Source: JBGTFE01 sp036403235 (GTDB taxonomy: Bacteria > Acidobacteriota > Blastocatellia > Pyrinomonadales > Pyrinomonadaceae). Taken from it: a DNA stretch of 23,912 bases. Positions 23,776 through 23,912 of this stretch are shown here, piece after piece. The DNA lies in NCBI GenBank assembly GCA_036403235.1, contig DASWRI010000002.1, positions 1-23,912 of the forward strand, given 5' to 3'. The first letter of the stretch is position 1. Each line of letters opens with the position of its first letter. The notes under the pieces were generated by a model that was given only the letters and a program-made list of their open reading frames with translations, was not told where the DNA came from and ran no database searches. Made by a program: the position numbers and the translations under genes.

Positions 23776-23912
23776 ATGCTTTTCTATCTTAATTATTCAT
23801 TATATTTGTGGCATCTGTTATTTTTCAAACCGCTGACTTTGTTCGAACAGTCAAAAGGGTTTAGCTGGTGGAGAAGTTTTGCGGTTTTTATACAAACTTT
23901 TCTCTTTGGGAT
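23776..23912 (+). CDS. Start of a membrane protein (partial)
   Basis: An open frame starts at ATG 23776, two bases after the ATPase stop, and runs off the right edge. It reads MLFYLNYSLYLWHLLFFKPL, then WWRSFAVFIQTFLFG. The YSLYLWH segment resembles the SYSLYLWHWP signature of acyltransferase-3 (OafA) membrane proteins, where it is usually found far from the N-terminus. It could be the tail of a decayed acyltransferase or a distinct membrane protein coupled to the ATPase. Only 45 codons are visible. Confidence 0.45.
   Translation, partial: MLFYLNYSLYLWHLLFFKPLTLFEQSKGFSWWRSFAVFIQTFLFG

Overview
The window looks like chromosomal DNA from an Acidobacteriota member of the Blastocatellia/Pyrinomonadaceae type. 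This is inferred from protein style, not from a marker gene. The clues are a secreted VWFA-related protein of the acidobacterial type (2380-3636), zinc-ribbon N-termini of the form CPKCNRxYSDDSLxFCLEDG, and a giant FG-GAP plus YD-repeat surface protein with a GCGCAGG motif. No rRNA, tRNA, CRISPR array or recognisable insertion sequence was found.

Layout. Positions 1-746 (minus strand) hold folK followed by the start of panB, a folate/pantothenate pair cut by the left edge. A Schlafen/AlbA_2-type ATP-binding protein (978-2270, plus) converges on the VWFA-related secreted protein. Upstream of that, also on the minus strand, is a secreted protein ending in a domain that resembles the galactophilic lectin LecA/PA-IL (3812-4669). 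Next come a tightly coupled APH-type kinase and GNAT acetyltransferase pair (4903-6208, plus) and a membrane-anchored zinc-ribbon protein (6265-7152, minus).

Positions 7378-11344 are a xylose-type (CUT2) ABC importer operon in the order ATPase (XylG), permease (XylH), lipoprotein binding protein (XylF). The permease carries an extra N-terminal zinc ribbon. After a possible structured RNA and a strong terminator comes a copper-exporting P-type ATPase with two YHS domains and a heavy-metal-binding domain. Its promoter has the long-spacer dyad expected for a CueR/MerR activator.

From about 14155 to the right edge the DNA is AT-richer and looks accessory. A 1.1-kb gene-poor stretch holds several promoter-like sequences and an attenuator-like terminator hairpin. 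It leads into a 2,132-residue secreted or surface FG-GAP/YD-repeat protein with a distinct C-terminal domain containing an HExxN motif. Fourteen bases later is a lipoprotein gene that could be its partner or immunity protein. A second gene-poor stretch (22227-22852) precedes a small AAA/STAND-like ATPase and the start of a membrane protein cut by the right edge.

The most striking non-coding signal is a family of five intergenic hairpins (117-182, 2281-2392, 3715-3810, 6212-6260, 11345-11391). They are built of degenerate 7-base words with inverted arms and always sit at gene 3' ends. They resemble the heptamer short tandem repeats of cyanobacteria and may act as terminators or as mobile or repeat-derived 3' elements.
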